From: CBDCXF01 sp965223755
Lineage (GTDB): Bacteria > Acidobacteriota > Thermoanaerobaculia > Multivoradales > JAHEKO01
Length of the DNA stretch: 64,000 nucleotides
Assembly (NCBI GenBank): GCA_965223755.1
Contig: CBDCXF010000002.1
Coordinates: 496,001 to 560,000 of the forward strand
Direction of reading: 5' to 3'
Part shown: positions 51,056 to 59,266 of the stretch, piece by piece
Numbering within the stretch: the stretch's first letter is position 1
Layout of the letters: the number at the start of each line of letters is the position of its first letter
Program-made: the position numbers and the translations under genes
The notes under the pieces: generated by a model
The model's input: only the letters and a program-made list of their open reading frames with translations
What the model was told of the DNA's origin: nothing
Databases searched by the model: none

Positions 51056-51766
51056 GTGAATCGATATCTACGACGTACCATTCTTGCATCAGTGGTGGTT
51101 TTGTCATTTGCCAGCGGCGTACTCGCGCAGCCGTCCGTAGCGGTCGCCGACTTCACCAATCAGGTCGGCAATCTCTATTGGTGGCGGGGCAGCGTCGGCT
51201 CAGACCTGGCGTCGATGCTGACCAATGAACTGGCTGCACTCGGCTCCTTTGACGTGGTCGAGAGGTCACGCGTCGGTGCAGTTCTGGACGAACAGGACCT
51301 CGCCGACTCGGGGCGTGTCGATCCGGCCACCGGTGCCGAAATCGGCCGCATGCTCGGAGCGGACTACCTGGTTCTTGGCACCGTAACCGCTTACGAAGAA
51401 ACCTCCAGAAAAGGCGGGGGAATCGGTTACAAAGGACTGCGCGTCGGAGGCAAAAAGGGTGAAACCTACGTCGCGGTTGACATTCGAGTTGTCGACTCAA
51501 CTTCCGGGCGCGTTGCTCACGTGCGCACTGTTGAAGGTACGACAAAGTCCCGTGGCTTGAGTGTCGGTGGTTACCGGGCAGGGCTTTCCGGGTCACTCTC
51601 GACGGAATCCAACACCCCGGCTGGCAAAGCGATTCGCGCCGCGGTCATCGAGGTTACGGACTACCTAGAATGCGCCATGGTGTTGCAAGACGGCTGCATG
51701 GGTGAGTACGACGCCAAGGAACGTCGCCGCCGCGATAAGGCCAAGAGTGGCCTCAAGCTCGACTAA
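51056..51766 (+). CDS. Secreted CsgG/LpoB-like protein
   Basis: 236 residues: signal peptide (TILASVVVLSFASGVLAQ), then a CsgG-type alpha/beta domain: SVAVADFTNQVGNLYWWRG, LASMLTNELAALGSFDVVER, LGADYLVLGTVTAYEETS and VAVDIRVVDSTSGRVAHVRT. CsgG family proteins form secretion pores or regulate penicillin-binding proteins (LpoB-like); no lipobox Cys is seen after the signal, so it is probably soluble in the periplasm. GTG at 51056 has AGGGAGG 7 nt upstream. It lies 59 nt after the pseudokinase-TonB gene and may be co-transcribed with it. Confidence 0.85.
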   Translation: MNRYLRRTILASVVVLSFASGVLAQPSVAVADFTNQVGNLYWWRGSVGSDLASMLTNELAALGSFDVVERSRVGAVLDEQDLADSGRVDPATGAEIGRMLGADYLVLGTVTAYEETSRKGGGIGYKGLRVGGKKGETYVAVDIRVVDSTSGRVAHVRTVEGTTKSRGLSVGGYRAGLSGSLSTESNTPAGKAIRAAVIEVTDYLECAMVLQDGCMGEYDAKERRRRDKAKSGLKLD

Positions 51767-51805
51767 GCAGCGCGCCGGTCCAGCTATTTTTTTTGACGGC
51801 CTACC

Positions 51806-52531
51806 GTGATTCTGGCCGAAGTCGATGCGCAGCTGCGCGCCATCACCCAGAACGACCACGCGGCTTTGGCCGCGGACTTGTTGCGCCTACGCCGAGTCGA
51901 TGGCATTCGCGGGCATGCGGCTGCCGAACAAATCCTGTGGGCGGTGCGCGAGCATGACAACGGTTGGCGTGAAGCGGACGCCGCGCCGAGTCTCAATGGT
52001 GAGGGTCGGATCGCCGATTTTCGGGAAGTTGACGATGAACTTCGGCAGGAAATCTGGCTGCGCGCCGCCACTCGCTACCTTGGCGATTCTGGGCGTCGCC
52101 CGGCATCGATCCTGATCGTCGAACACGGACTGCAGCTCCACCGGGACCGAGTCGATAATCCCGCCTGGGAGGACTTTTTCACCAGGCTCGCTCAAATCAA
52201 ACGAGAATTACTCGAAACCACAGGCGCCGACCAGATCTTGGCGCAGTATGAGCTGCTACGGAACGTCGACTCGTTGGCGCTTGCTCTGTGCATGGGCTAC
52301 GAGGCGGGGGTTGCTGGCGAAATTCACTATCAACGCCAGGAAACGCGTAACGAATTCACGTCCTACACCCTTGCGCCCTTTCCCTACGCCGGAAGCACGA
52401 CTTTCTGGGTCAACGCCCGCTGGTTGCCGTTACAGTCCTGGAAAACTGCGAGAGAAGCCCTAAATGCACTTGTTTCTGCATCTTGGGGGCGGCAGCAGTT
52501 CCGCCTCCTCGATGCCGAAAGTGCATGCTAG
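51806..52531 (+). CDS. DUF3891 family protein
   Basis: 241 residues. The N-terminus LAEVDAQLRAITQNDHAALA followed by AVREHDNGWREADAAPSLNG is the DUF3891 pattern, with an HD-like REHDNGW. All-helical, cytoplasmic, function unknown. GTG start at 51806, 12 nt before the next gene's ATG at the 3' end, suggesting co-transcription with ogt. Confidence 0.82.
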   Translation: MILAEVDAQLRAITQNDHAALAADLLRLRRVDGIRGHAAAEQILWAVREHDNGWREADAAPSLNGEGRIADFREVDDELRQEIWLRAATRYLGDSGRRPASILIVEHGLQLHRDRVDNPAWEDFFTRLAQIKRELLETTGADQILAQYELLRNVDSLALALCMGYEAGVAGEIHYQRQETRNEFTSYTLAPFPYAGSTTFWVNARWLPLQSWKTAREALNALVSASWGRQQFRLLDAESAC

Positions 52532-52543
52532 CCTAGCCGCGAT

Positions 52544-53092
52544 ATGGATTCGCCGACTCAAACCGACGTGTTGCGTGTATTGATCCCCTCGGCTATTGGT
52601 TCGCTAGGGGTTTCTTTTCAAGGTGCCTCCGTCGTTGGAGTAGAAATCGCTCCCAAAGGGGGGCGCCACCAGATCTACCAACCATTTACTGAGATCAAAA
52701 GATCTGAATTCGTCGACGAATCGGTGGGAGCTTTCTCCGAGTTTCTCGCTGGAGCTCGACGCGATCCGGGGCTCGATTTCTCGCTTGACGACCACGACAT
52801 CGACTCGTTTGCGCGACGGGTCTATCGCGAAACCGGCAAGATTCGTTACGGTGACACCAAAACCTACCAGCAGATCGCCAAGCGCGCCGGCCGCGACGAT
52901 GCCTACCGGTTAGTGCTGGCGATCCTCGTCGCCAACCCCATCCCGCTGCTCATCCCTTGTCACCGCGTGGTTACCAACAAGGGGGGCGTCGGCAGCTATG
53001 TGGGCGGCAGCGAACGCAAGAGGTGGCTCATCAATATGGAGCGCGAAGCTTCGGCAAGGATGGCCGCTACTCGGACTGCAAATCAATCTTGA
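52544..53092 (+). CDS. ogt: Methylated-DNA--protein-cysteine methyltransferase
   Basis: 182-residue suicide DNA-repair protein removing alkyl groups from O6-alkylguanine. The C-terminal domain has TKTYQQIAKRAG, LVLAILVANPIPLLIPCHRV (acceptor Cys in PCHRV) and NKGGVGSYVGGSERKRWLI. The N-terminal ribonuclease-like domain is shortened but present. The 3' end overlaps the convergent PEGA gene by 26 nt. Confidence 0.94.
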   Translation: MDSPTQTDVLRVLIPSAIGSLGVSFQGASVVGVEIAPKGGRHQIYQPFTEIKRSEFVDESVGAFSEFLAGARRDPGLDFSLDDHDIDSFARRVYRETGKIRYGDTKTYQQIAKRAGRDDAYRLVLAILVANPIPLLIPCHRVVTNKGGVGSYVGGSERKRWLINMEREASARMAATRTANQS

Positions 53093-53912
53093 GAGCGACT
53101 TCTTCCCCGGCAATCGCCTCAAACTCCACTTCGGAGTCTTCGAATCCAGGACGAACCACACTCAGTAAGTGGGTCCCTTCGTCGACCAGAATGCCAGAAT
53201 GCAGGCGTTCGAGTTCGGATACCGACCCCAATAGCCGTCCATCCAGGTAGACCGCAGCATCATCGGGAGTGATTTCGACCTGCATGCGCGCGAACCGCGT
53301 GCGGGCGTCAAGCGCGTCGCGCTGGGGGCGGGCCCGCACACTCTCGCCCTCTGGAGCCGAGTAACTACTTGGCCCTTCTCGGTCTTCAGGGCCCGCTGGG
53401 GAGCTCACACGAGATCGGCTCTTTTTGCGCTCCACAACCTCAAAGAACTCTTCTGCCGGCGTAGCCGAGCCTGATCGCATTTCGAGTCGTATGTCCGTGA
53501 GCGTGCCTTCCCGCACCTCGACCACTTTGGCGACCGTTTCGAACCCTTCGAGGTGCAAGACAATCTGGTGCTCGCCCTCGTCGAGCCAAAGGTAACCAGG
53601 AAACCCATCGAAGCGTCCGACCTTGCCGACCAACTGTCCATCGACATACACCGACGCCTTCTTGGGGCGCACATTGAGGTCCAACGCACCTATATCTCTC
53701 AACGACAGATAACTGTGGCGGTAACCGTACCGATAAGGGCTGTAATAGCCGAAGTACGCGTACGGAGGGTAGCCGTAGTAATGCGGCGCGACGCTAAAGG
53801 AAATCCGCGGACCATGGCCCCGCCCGCGGCGGGAGTGCGCCTCGGCCGGCACAATGCTGGCGACTAGGATCAAGGCAGAAGCGATGGACAGGTTTATGAG
53901 TTTTCTTGACAT
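53067..53912 (-). CDS. Secreted PEGA-domain protein
   Basis: 281 residues: signal peptide (LINLSIASALILVASIVPAE, then AHS), a Tyr/Gly/Pro-rich segment (HYYGYPPYAYFGYYSPYRYG) and two PEGA-type domains, LDLNVRPKKASVYVDGQLVG and VEITPDDAAVYLDGRLLGSV, separated by a charged Ser-rich linker. PEGA domains are found in surface-layer or envelope proteins. GGAGGG lies 8 nt before the ATG at 53910-53912. The 3' end overlaps ogt, convergently. Confidence 0.87.
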   Translation of the reverse strand: MSRKLINLSIASALILVASIVPAEAHSRRGRGHGPRISFSVAPHYYGYPPYAYFGYYSPYRYGYRHSYLSLRDIGALDLNVRPKKASVYVDGQLVGKVGRFDGFPGYLWLDEGEHQIVLHLEGFETVAKVVEVREGTLTDIRLEMRSGSATPAEEFFEVVERKKSRSRVSSPAGPEDREGPSSYSAPEGESVRARPQRDALDARTRFARMQVEITPDDAAVYLDGRLLGSVSELERLHSGILVDEGTHLLSVVRPGFEDSEVEFEAIAGEEVALKIDLQSE

Positions 53913-54065
53913 CTTGACACCCTCCAAAATGCCGAATGTGCAATCGGTTTGCCAGCAGCTCCACGAGAGCAGAAAGCCTTTTATTTGCTTACTTTTCCGG
54001 TCTGGGTCACGCCCTCGACCGAGGAAAATTGACCTCAAACGACGACGATTGTCGGAGGCCAGTTG

Positions 54066-55052
54066 TCAAAGCTCGATTGTTAGAGGCTGGCGTCGTGGCT
54101 GGGCGTCGAGGATCTCCGCGCCTTTGGACACTAGAGCGGCCGTGACTCGGTCGCGGCGATCTGGAGGAGCGAGGAAGAACACGCACCCTCCGCCTCCAGC
54201 GCCGCCGGCCTTGCCGCCGTAGGCTCCAGCTTGCTTGGCGGCGCCCAAGAGCTCCTCCAAACGAGCTGTCGATACACCCTCCGCGAGCTCTCGCCGGCGC
54301 TGCCATTCTTCTGCTACGAGCTTCCCCACATCAGCGAAGTTGCCTTCCACCAAAGCACCGGTCATCTCCTGCGCGATCTCGGCAATTCGATCGAACAGGA
54401 CCGCCGTCTCCGTATCTCCTTCCAGGCGGCGCCGAAACACCCCCCAATTGGTCTGTGCGGAAACATGACTCTGGCCGCTGTACGCCACGATCAGGTGTTC
54501 GCCCAGAGAGTCGAGATCCACGTCTAGCGCCTCGACCTCTTCGCCTCCCGGCAGGTGGTGAATCGCCAACGCTCCCCCCAGAACCGCCGGATAGTGATCC
54601 TGACAACCGGTCGGCAAACTCATCAACTGCGCCTCGACATCGCGGGCGAGGTGCACGGTGTCAACCGTCGAACGCTCACGACCGGCCAGTGCATCGATCG
54701 CCGCGATGGTCGCTACAGCCAATGCTGAACTCGCACCCAGGCCCGCTCCCCGTGGCGACTGCGACGAGACCTGAAGGGTGCACGGTGGCGCCGCGCAAGC
54801 TTGGAGCAGATGAGCGAACAACGCCACCGGGGTCGCTTCCGTCAGCTCGGCTAGCGACGCTGCGGCAAAGGACTCGCCGGTCGTCTCGATGACGTAGCCG
54901 TCTGCCTCGCGCTGTGCGGTGACATCAACCTCCACATCGATGCAGACATTGATCGTCCGCGCGCCCGGATGCAGCAGGCCGATCGGCCATACGTCCAACG
55001 TTCCGCCGGCGAAATCCAGACGGCAGCCGGCACGCGCACGTACGCGCCGCAT
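54066..55052 (-). CDS. GHMP kinase, heptose-7-phosphate kinase-like sugar kinase
   Basis: 328 residues. N-terminal RVRARAGCRLDFAGGTLDVW corresponds to the sugar-recognition strand of HddA/fucokinase-like GHMP kinases; the ATP loop is SPRGAGLGASSALAVATIAA; the C-terminal motif is AYGGKAGGAGGGGCVFFL. It phosphorylates a sugar or sugar phosphate, possibly a heptose for surface polysaccharide. The ATG at 55050-55052 gives the family N-terminus; it lies 22 nt after the M23 peptidase gene. Confidence 0.83.
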   Translation of the reverse strand: MRRVRARAGCRLDFAGGTLDVWPIGLLHPGARTINVCIDVEVDVTAQREADGYVIETTGESFAAASLAELTEATPVALFAHLLQACAAPPCTLQVSSQSPRGAGLGASSALAVATIAAIDALAGRERSTVDTVHLARDVEAQLMSLPTGCQDHYPAVLGGALAIHHLPGGEEVEALDVDLDSLGEHLIVAYSGQSHVSAQTNWGVFRRRLEGDTETAVLFDRIAEIAQEMTGALVEGNFADVGKLVAEEWQRRRELAEGVSTARLEELLGAAKQAGAYGGKAGGAGGGGCVFFLAPPDRRDRVTAALVSKGAEILDAQPRRQPLTIEL

Positions 55053-55074
55053 AGCTAAGGTCCGTTCACACAAC

Positions 55075-56373
55075 CTAACTAGCGGATTCGGTCGAGCTGG
55101 AGGCGTTGAAGCTGTTGGCGAGCTGGTCGTGGACGGTGCCGCTGGACAATGCGTCGTCAAGCATCGACTTCCAGACCAGGAACTGCCGATGTTCGGTCAC
55201 CGGAATCGGATCTGCCGGCAAGTTGTTAAGGGACAGCGGGTCAATCCACTTGCCGTTGAGCTGGACGCGATAGTCGAGATGGTTGCCGGTCGAAAGGCCG
55301 CTCGAACCCACGTAACCGATGACTTGCCCCTGCCGCACCCGGGCACCGGATCGCACGCCTTTGGCGTAGCCCGACAAATGCAAATACGCGGTTTGATAGC
55401 CGTTGGTATGGCGAACCTTGACCATGCGCCCGGCACCGCCGTTCCAGCCGGCTGAGACCACCGTTCCGTTGGCCGTAACCATCACCGGCGTGCCGCGAGG
55501 AGCACCGTAGTCGACGCCATAATGAGGACGGTACCGTTTCAGGACTGGATGGAAACGACTGCGGCTGAAGCGTGAAGTCACCCTCGAGTACTTCATCGGC
55601 GAGCGCAGAAACATCTTCTTGAGGGGCTTGCCGTCTTCGTCGTAGTAGCCGCCGTCTTCGCCGTAACGATAGGCGCGCAGCTCGCGGTCAGCGCCACGAT
55701 AGACAGCCGCGACAACCTCTCCCAGGCCCCGGTATTGGCCGTCCAGGTAGACGCGCTCGTAAACCACTTCGAACTCATCTCCTTCGCGCAAGTCACGAGA
55801 AAAGTCGAGATCCCAGCGGAACACGTCGGCCATCTTGTAGGTCAGTGCTCCTTCGGCACCGGCATCGCGCACCGCCTGTTCCAAAGCGCTGTGCAGTCGC
55901 CCTTGCACGACGACCATCTCGGTCGAGCGCTCAAACTCACGATAGCTGGCGGACCAAGCGCCGCCGGCACGCATCATCTTGAGTTCTCCGCGATCTTCAA
56001 CCCCGAGGTCGAAGCGCGCCAACCGGCCGTCGCTGTAATGCACTTGGTACGGATTCCCCGGCTTGAGTCGGCGCAAGTCAACTTGCGAACCGGCCAGATC
56101 GACCAGTTGTCGTCGATCTTCAACGGAAGCGCCCAGGCGATCGAGAACGACTCCCAATGTCTCGCCCTCTTTCAGGCGATAAGGAACCAAGTTGTTGGAC
56201 TCTAGAATCTCGAGTGGAACCGCGTCTTCTGAAGCAAGTTTGATACTGCCGTCGAATCGTTGGGAGGTCGTGACTTGAAGAATCGGAGGTTCGGGACGGA
56301 GCCAGGTTCCCCAGACGACAGCCAATGCGGCGATGAGCACGCAAAGGGCTATGCCCTTGGCCAGCAGCCTCAT
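55075..56373 (-). CDS. M23 family murein endopeptidase (MepM-like)
   Basis: 432 residues, anchored by one N-terminal helix (GIALCVLIAALAVVWGTWL). An OapA/LysM-like region (RLKEGETLGVVLDRLGASVE) and a linker precede the LytM domain: RFHPVLKRYRPHYGVDYGAP (Zn ligands H and D), YLHLSGYAKGVRSGARVRQG and GLSTGNHLDYRVQLNGKWID. In the last motif the usual HxH reads HLD, leaving Asp where the second His ligand normally sits. Likely a DD-endopeptidase that opens cross-links during growth. Confidence 0.87.
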   Translation of the reverse strand: MRLLAKGIALCVLIAALAVVWGTWLRPEPPILQVTTSQRFDGSIKLASEDAVPLEILESNNLVPYRLKEGETLGVVLDRLGASVEDRRQLVDLAGSQVDLRRLKPGNPYQVHYSDGRLARFDLGVEDRGELKMMRAGGAWSASYREFERSTEMVVVQGRLHSALEQAVRDAGAEGALTYKMADVFRWDLDFSRDLREGDEFEVVYERVYLDGQYRGLGEVVAAVYRGADRELRAYRYGEDGGYYDEDGKPLKKMFLRSPMKYSRVTSRFSRSRFHPVLKRYRPHYGVDYGAPRGTPVMVTANGTVVSAGWNGGAGRMVKVRHTNGYQTAYLHLSGYAKGVRSGARVRQGQVIGYVGSSGLSTGNHLDYRVQLNGKWIDPLSLNNLPADPIPVTEHRQFLVWKSMLDDALSSGTVHDQLANSFNASSSTESAS

Positions 56374-56486
56374 TCTGCCAACCCCGTCATTGATGTCGAC
56401 CTTGAAGCGGTATGCTGGCGCGGCGATCTCATGGTGTAGGCCTCCTGAGCAGCCCGCGCAACTTCCTCCGGCGAAGGAGTGTCGAT

Positions 56487-56963
56487 CTAGTTGAGGGTTT
56501 GATCGATCAGTGCGTCAGGCTCTGCGGGGAGTTTACCCCGAAACGCCACTTCACCGTCACGGTAGATGAGCAGGCCGGGAAGCGAGGTCATGGTGTGCTG
56601 CTTGGAAAACGAGCCGTCCTCATCGAGGAAAACCGGCACATTCAGTCTGTCGCCGACGAAATCCTGCGCCTCGTCCGCAGACTCTTGAAAGTTGACCGTC
56701 AAAACAGCAGCTCGCCCGCCCCATTCGGACGCAATGGCGTTGGTGCGATCGACGATGTTGCGACACCGCGGTGACCAACCGGCCCAAAAGACAATGATTG
56801 CCGACCCGCTCTCGAGATCGGAAGGCTCCAACACCTGTCTTCCATCCAGACTTTCAAGGCGAAAGGGTTCGCCCTCAGCACCTGCCGCGGGCAGAAACGC
56901 CAGCAGCGCGAACGCCAACGTGCCGATAACGGCAGTACGCTTGATCGGGTTGCTATTGGTCAT
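56487..56963 (-). CDS. Secreted thioredoxin-like protein with a single active-site cysteine
   Basis: 158 residues: signal peptide (TAVIGTLAFALLAFLPAAGA), then a TlpA/thioredoxin fold: AIIVFWAGWSPRCRNIVDRT, AAVLTVNFQESADEAQDFVG and TSLPGLLIYRDGEVAFRGKL (cis-Pro). The redox motif WCxxC reads WSPRC, so only the second Cys remains and disulphide exchange by the usual mechanism is not possible. GGTGGAG lies about 6 nt before the ATG at 56963. It follows the sigma/anti-sigma pair by 42 nt. Confidence 0.83.
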   Translation of the reverse strand: MTNSNPIKRTAVIGTLAFALLAFLPAAGAEGEPFRLESLDGRQVLEPSDLESGSAIIVFWAGWSPRCRNIVDRTNAIASEWGGRAAVLTVNFQESADEAQDFVGDRLNVPVFLDEDGSFSKQHTMTSLPGLLIYRDGEVAFRGKLPAEPDALIDQTLN

Positions 56964-57005
56964 GTCCAACTCCACCTAGATTCATTCACTCCGGAATGCA
57001 AACAC

Positions 57006-57269
57006 TCAAAAATCACTGACGCTGCCGATTCTCCTCAGGATGCGTTCTCGTAAATCTCTTGGCGCCCGTCGACGTCGAACTGTCAGGGTCACCGAGGTCA
57101 GCAATCGCGTCGTGTAGGAGATCTTGCGCCAGCACTCGGGGCAGCGCTCGGCGTGCTCGTAGAGCGACACCATAGTGGCACGATCCAACTCGTTGTCGTA
57201 GTAGAGATAAAGAGTCCGCCGCACTTCGCGGCAGTCGACTCGATCTCCACATTCACGATTCGGCGACAT
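57006..57269 (-). CDS. Zinc-binding anti-sigma factor (zf-HC2/ZAS)
   Basis: 87 residues. Zinc-binding anti-sigma motif H-x3-C-x2-C in YEHAERCPECWRKI, preceded by CREVRRTLYLYYDNEL. No membrane segment, so it is a soluble RsrA/ChrR-like anti-sigma factor that can sense redox state or zinc. GAGGAG precedes the ATG at 57267-57269. Lies 39 nt downstream of the sigma gene. Confidence 0.9.
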   Translation of the reverse strand: MSPNRECGDRVDCREVRRTLYLYYDNELDRATMVSLYEHAERCPECWRKISYTTRLLTSVTLTVRRRRAPRDLRERILRRIGSVSDF

Positions 57270-57308
57270 CGCTCTCCTCGATTACGGAAACCACGCGAAC
57301 TACCGCGC

Positions 57309-57944
57309 TTATTCCTCCTCCTCGCTATTGCGCCGACGCTTGGTGCTCTGGCCCGCACGCAGATAACCGCGCCGTTGGGCGTATTCGAGCATCGCTTCCT
57401 CCATCATCTTGCGCCCACGGTAGAGACGACTCATCACCGTGCCTATGGGAATTTCCAAGATCTCGGCGATCTCCTTGTAGGAAAAGTGCTCCAGATCGGC
57501 GAGCATGACCGCCATGCGGTAGTCGTCGGGCAAGCCCGCTAGCGCCTTCTCGACCCGCTCGTCGACGACCTTTTCCAAGAATTCCGCCTCAGGATCTTGA
57601 ATCGCTTGACCCCAAGTCGATGTCACCCGTGATTCCAACCCTTCTTCGACCTCCGCAAAGTCACTTTCAATCGGGCGCGACTGCGCTTTGCGGTAGTTGT
57701 TGATGAAGGTGTTCTTCATGATGCGGAACAGCCACGCCTTGAGATTGGTTCCTTCCTCAAACTTGTCGTAGTGCCGGTAGGCCTTGAAAAACGTCTCCTG
57801 GACCAAATCCTCCGCGTCTTGAGGGCTCCGTGTCATGCGCAGCGCGGTGTTGTACAGAGCGTCCAGATACGGCATGGTCTGGGACTCAAAGTCCCAGGCC
57901 GTATAGGTCGGCGCGGTCTGCTGCTCGGCGGTTGATTCGTTCAC
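57309..57944 (-). CDS. ECF-type RNA polymerase sigma factor (SigR/RpoE-like)
   Basis: 211 residues. Region 2: LYNTALRMTRSPQDAEDLVQ, ETFFKAYRHYDKFEEGTNLK and AWLFRIMKNTFINNYRK; region 4: ALAGLPDDYRMAVMLADLEH, FSYKEIAEILEIPIGTVMSR and LYRGRKMM. The sequence and the adjacent ZAS gene match the SigR/ECF12-like redox group. GTG start with GAGAGGG upstream. I searched 57945-58010 for a GGAAT-N18-GTT autoregulatory promoter and did not find a clear one. Probably heads the operon down to the GHMP kinase. Confidence 0.93.
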   Translation of the reverse strand: MNESTAEQQTAPTYTAWDFESQTMPYLDALYNTALRMTRSPQDAEDLVQETFFKAYRHYDKFEEGTNLKAWLFRIMKNTFINNYRKAQSRPIESDFAEVEEGLESRVTSTWGQAIQDPEAEFLEKVVDERVEKALAGLPDDYRMAVMLADLEHFSYKEIAEILEIPIGTVMSRLYRGRKMMEEAMLEYAQRRGYLRAGQSTKRRRNSEEEE

Positions 57945-58473
57945 GAAACCCTCTCGACAACAATTTTACGCAGAAACGGTGCCACGCGATGGCGCTCCTG
58001 CCGTGAGTACCCAAACAATCGGGTCCACCTCTGAGAACAAGCCTATTTCGGCCAGTTCCAATAAGCCAAAACGAGCGATAAGCCACCTAACTCCCATTAC
58101 TACGGCCACATCTGTGAGTTGACGAACCCTTAACTTCGTGCGGTAGTCATTTCGGCGACGGCCCTGATTCTGCCAGCTACTCAAGCCGCCTCCTGAAACC
58201 CAGCTCGACGAGCAAGATCACCAGGCTAAACAGCCCGAACAGCCGAACGCACCCTGAGTCCTCGAAAGCGTCCTAATCAATGAACCAGGATCCACCTTGG
58301 ACCGAGGAAAGGAGGAGCCCCAAAAGGCAGCCCAGATTGAAACCGCCGGGGAAGTGATTGTAAGTTCAATACTGTGTCTGTATAACCTGGACCTCTTCGA
58401 AGCAAGACCTCGGGTCACGCTTAGCGTACACTCGCGCCCGTTTGACCCCGACACTCATTTCACGCTGCTTTGG
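57945..58473. other. Intergenic region without recognisable gene
   Basis: 529 bp between the sigma factor gene and the small lipoprotein gene. Two minus-strand frames of 72 and 78 codons are open but lack ribosome binding sites and protein-like composition. I see no RNA gene or clear promoter. Composition is less GC-rich, like the lipoprotein gene beyond it. Confidence 0.5.
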
Positions 58474-59256
58474 TTACTCAATCTTGTTGGCGGTCTCGAA
58501 GCACCAGTCTTCAATTGAGCCAGTCACCGGCCGCTTGTGCCATAGTCGCGACGTCAGGTAGTTTGCCGAATCTTCAGTCTCTCCGAGTAAGCACTCTGAA
58601 AAAGCTTGGATCAGATCAGCACTGGGCAGAAAACCTTTGTCAAGCACTACATCCCCGAAGGCTAAACGCTGAGGCCGCGAAAACCTGCCCAGATAACTCA
58701 AGCCCGCCAGATAACAACCAAGGCCATTCGATTCGGGCATCTCGCGAACAGCGGAAATGGCTTCGACTGGGTCGTTGCCGCACACGATTTCGCCCGACCC
58801 CCAGTTACTCACTATAAAAACAGTGGCCGAAGGATCCGTAAATCGACCGTATATCCAAACTCGACCTAAGTGGCCGAACTCGCTCCAGGAGGAGTGGTCG
58901 GTTGACTTCAAACCCGAAAGCACGTTGTACTCCCATAGGCGACGGTCTAGTAAGGCAACTATCTCATTGGACTTTACGTCTCCACCAAACCCACGGACAA
59001 TTTTCAGCCGTCGCTCACCAACCTTGAGATCTGATGAGCTTGCTAAGAATTCACCAAACAACAGGCGGGCAAGGGGATCCTGGGGCCAGCAGGGCAAGAC
59101 CGTAGGGCAAACGGGCTGATGTTCCAAGCCGCGCCCAGGTTGATAACCGAAGGCAGCTTGGCCTTCTCGCTTAGCGACCGGCTGCTCACAAGCGACGATC
59201 AGAAAGAACGAAATCAACCCCGTCAGTCGCATTTTTTTGCTGGACCAAAATCCCAT
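58474..59256 (-). CDS. Small lipoprotein of unknown function downstream of the RHS gene
   Basis: 260 residues, no family recognised. The N-terminus (MRLTGLISFFLIVACEQP) is a lipoprotein signal with lipobox IVAC, so the product should be anchored in a membrane. The mature part has six Cys (e.g. CPTVLPCWP, IVCG) and a region VWIYGRFTDPSATVFIVSNW. Starts at 59256 or 59232 are possible; neither has a ribosome binding site. It lies 10-34 nt after the RHS stop on the same strand and is AT-richer than the core genes, so an immunity or accessory protein for the RHS product is a fair guess only. Confidence 0.6.
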   Translation of the reverse strand: MGFWSSKKMRLTGLISFFLIVACEQPVAKREGQAAFGYQPGRGLEHQPVCPTVLPCWPQDPLARLLFGEFLASSSDLKVGERRLKIVRGFGGDVKSNEIVALLDRRLWEYNVLSGLKSTDHSSWSEFGHLGRVWIYGRFTDPSATVFIVSNWGSGEIVCGNDPVEAISAVREMPESNGLGCYLAGLSYLGRFSRPQRLAFGDVVLDKGFLPSADLIQAFSECLLGETEDSANYLTSRLWHKRPVTGSIEDWCFETANKIE

Positions 59257-59266
59257 TGCTTGCCGA

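Noticed and set aside
57945..58010. Autoregulatory SigR-type promoter (GGAAT-N18-GTT) before the ECF sigma gene
   Set aside because: The nearest match is GGAGC-N16-GTT, which misses both sequence and spacing.
57966..58454. Two small minus-strand open frames in the 529-bp gap
   Set aside because: No ribosome binding site, no protein-like composition and no recognised similarity.
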